This document shows, in pieces, positions 62,420-64,000 of a stretch of DNA of 64,000 nucleotides. The notes beneath the pieces were generated by a model. That model worked only from the letters and a program-made list of their open reading frames with translations, was not told where the DNA came from and did not search any database. A program made the position numbers and the translations under genes. The stretch's first letter is position 1. Each line of letters starts with the position of its first letter. The DNA comes from Climacteris rufus. Taxonomy: Eukaryota; Chordata; Aves; Passeriformes; Climacteridae. The stretch is from the NCBI GenBank assembly GCA_013398175.1, contig VZRZ01004928.1, positions 82,685 to 146,684 of the forward strand. The letters run 5' to 3'.

Positions 62420-64000
62420 AAAGAGATGTGCAGCTTCTCCTTTGTGTGCTGTTTGCTCTGTGGGTTGGATCAGAGGGCTGAGAAGTGCGATCTGCTGAGC
62501 CCTTGGCAGGGACTATGCAGTGAATGACAGGTCTTACTTCGAGTGTATGTTGAGGTTGGTGCTGTGCCTCTGCAGCCCAGTAGGTCTCTGGTCAGAAGGA
62601 GACTTAGCAATGGGGAGCACCTGACTCTTTTGTTGGGCCACACGAACACTTTACACCTGGGGGAAATGCTCACTGCAGTGCTGGTGTCTGGCAGCTGCAG
62701 TGTGGGTGAAGCAACCCGTACCTGGGTTGGTTTGTTCAGTTGTCCAGTTGTTCTTGAGGGACTCTCCTGGTGTTTATTTCCAAGTCCAGAGATCATATCA
62801 TCCCCTGATGGACTTTTCTGTTCATGTCAGCTAACAAAGTGGAGGTACGTCATGGATCATACCCATAGCTGCTGCACATAGGTCAGGCACTGCAAATGAT
62901 TTGCATCTGCATATGTCAAGATGTTCCATGACAACCCCTCAGGAAGTCTATCTTGAAGGGTTTGTACACTGTGGAAAATAGGCACATCTGCATCCTTTTC
63001 TTATTGCCAGCCCTGACTGGCAAGAGCTGCTTGCAAAAGCAGCCAGTCCTATGGCCCATGGTGCGGAGGGAAACAGGCATCAGGCAGCATGGGATGAGGC
63101 AGAATTTGTCCCTTGAGGCCAAAGAGCACCAGAGGAATTGCTGGTGGATCCCGAGCAGTGAGACAGCAGGAATGCATTCCTTCTGGAAACATTGTACAAG
63201 TACACTGCATAATGCTTGCTGAGCTCTCCCTCCAGGTCTTCATGAGAAGAAAATGTTAGTGTTTTATGCAGGCAGCTATTTAGCTGGGGACTGGGGTAGA
63301 AGCAGTGTCAAGGAGCTGGGAACTCTGCTCTTGGGAAAGCAGCCAGAGGTGCTGGATGAAATGAATCACCAGTGGCAGCTCTGGGACTGTGGACTAAATG
63401 AGTTTAATGCAGTGTGCAAACAGAACAAGACTGCTTCCTACATAGAGTTTGGTAATGAGCCCACAATAATCTGCATTTTTTGAGGTGGAGCATGCATTTT
63501 TCAGGTGGCTGAGTGTTTCATTTGGTTTTATACAGCCTGCTCTACATGTAATAGGGGTATGTGTGTATTTGATTTCAGAAGTGAAGCAGTAGAAAGAAGG
63601 GGGTGTCCTGTCATTTCCACTGAGCTGTGGGACTAGATTTCCACGTGGCAATGTCCCTGGACATATTTTCAAAGCAGCCAGGAGCTAAAGCTCTTCCAAA
63701 AGCTTCTCCAGGTTTTTTTTGCAGCCCATGTGGGATACAAACTTTTTGAAATATTTGCTCCAGAGGATAACTTCTGGTTTTCAGTGGTTTGATTCTGCCA
63801 CATCCTTTTTCCTCATGAATATTGCATGAAGATTTTCGTGAGAGCCACGAAACAAAAAAGCAGAAATCCAGCATCCTGCCTATCTGTGTGCTAAAGCCTC
63901 TGCTTCACTCTCACAAAGTGTGCTGGAGCTGTGGTGCACGATTTCTCCCACCTCCAGCTGAGGCACCTCATAATGGTGGTGGAAAGCTAAACCACCAAAT
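62420..64000. other. Non-coding stretch at the right edge
   Basis: I see no recognisable exon or repeat. ORFs of 60-112 codons are present on both strands but lack family resemblance. Confidence 0.5.

Noticed and set aside
57000..64000. FNDC1 exons expected by human synteny
   Set aside because: I looked for the fibronectin type III start of FNDC1 on the plus strand and did not find it. The synteny inference is kept only as a possibility for the CpG island.

Overview
The window is nuclear DNA of a bird. It contains a spliced vertebrate gene with GT-AG introns. It also has several CR1 LINE fragments, one with the (ATTCTGTG)n tail, an avian-type ERVL relic, solo LTRs, CpG islands, long microsatellites and one assembly gap of 62 N. 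The repeats fit Neoaves but do not fix the order. There are no operons, CRISPR arrays or prokaryotic genes.

The one gene I can name with near certainty is TAGAP (T-cell activation RhoGTPase-activating protein), on the minus strand from 19124 (ATG) to 12357 (stop). I rebuilt nine coding exons by eye. All introns are GT-AG, the phases agree across every junction, and the exons sum to 2085 nt, giving 694 residues plus stop. The N-terminus, the RhoGAP domain with its arginine finger and the C-terminal tail all match the TAGAP family.

Layout: (1) 1-1250 is a CpG-rich edge with an NRF1-like palindrome, a CR1 inserted inside it, and a candidate two-exon plus-strand small ORF of 56 codons. (2) 1250-12050 is non-coding, with two CR1 copies and a very long polypyrimidine microsatellite beside the TAGAP 3' end. 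(3) 12050-19700 is TAGAP. (4) 19700-56900 is a 37-kb stretch without recognisable exons. It holds a 306-bp solo LTR with an exact 6-bp target duplication, a second LTR candidate, a CR1, a probable MIR SINE and a copy of a repeat also found in a TAGAP intron. (5) 56930-57480 is a second CpG island interrupted by the gap. (6) 59918 to about 62410 is a minus-strand ERVL relic with gag, protease and the start of reverse transcriptase.

In human 6q25.3, TAGAP lies between RSPH3 and FNDC1. If that order holds here, the left CpG island may be the RSPH3 promoter and the 57-kb island the FNDC1 5' end. No exon of either gene was recognised, so this is inference only. I found no convincing new multi-gene system. 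The most open items are the small ORF at the left edge, the paired dispersed repeat at 15.1 and 42.7 kb, and the gapped CpG island.
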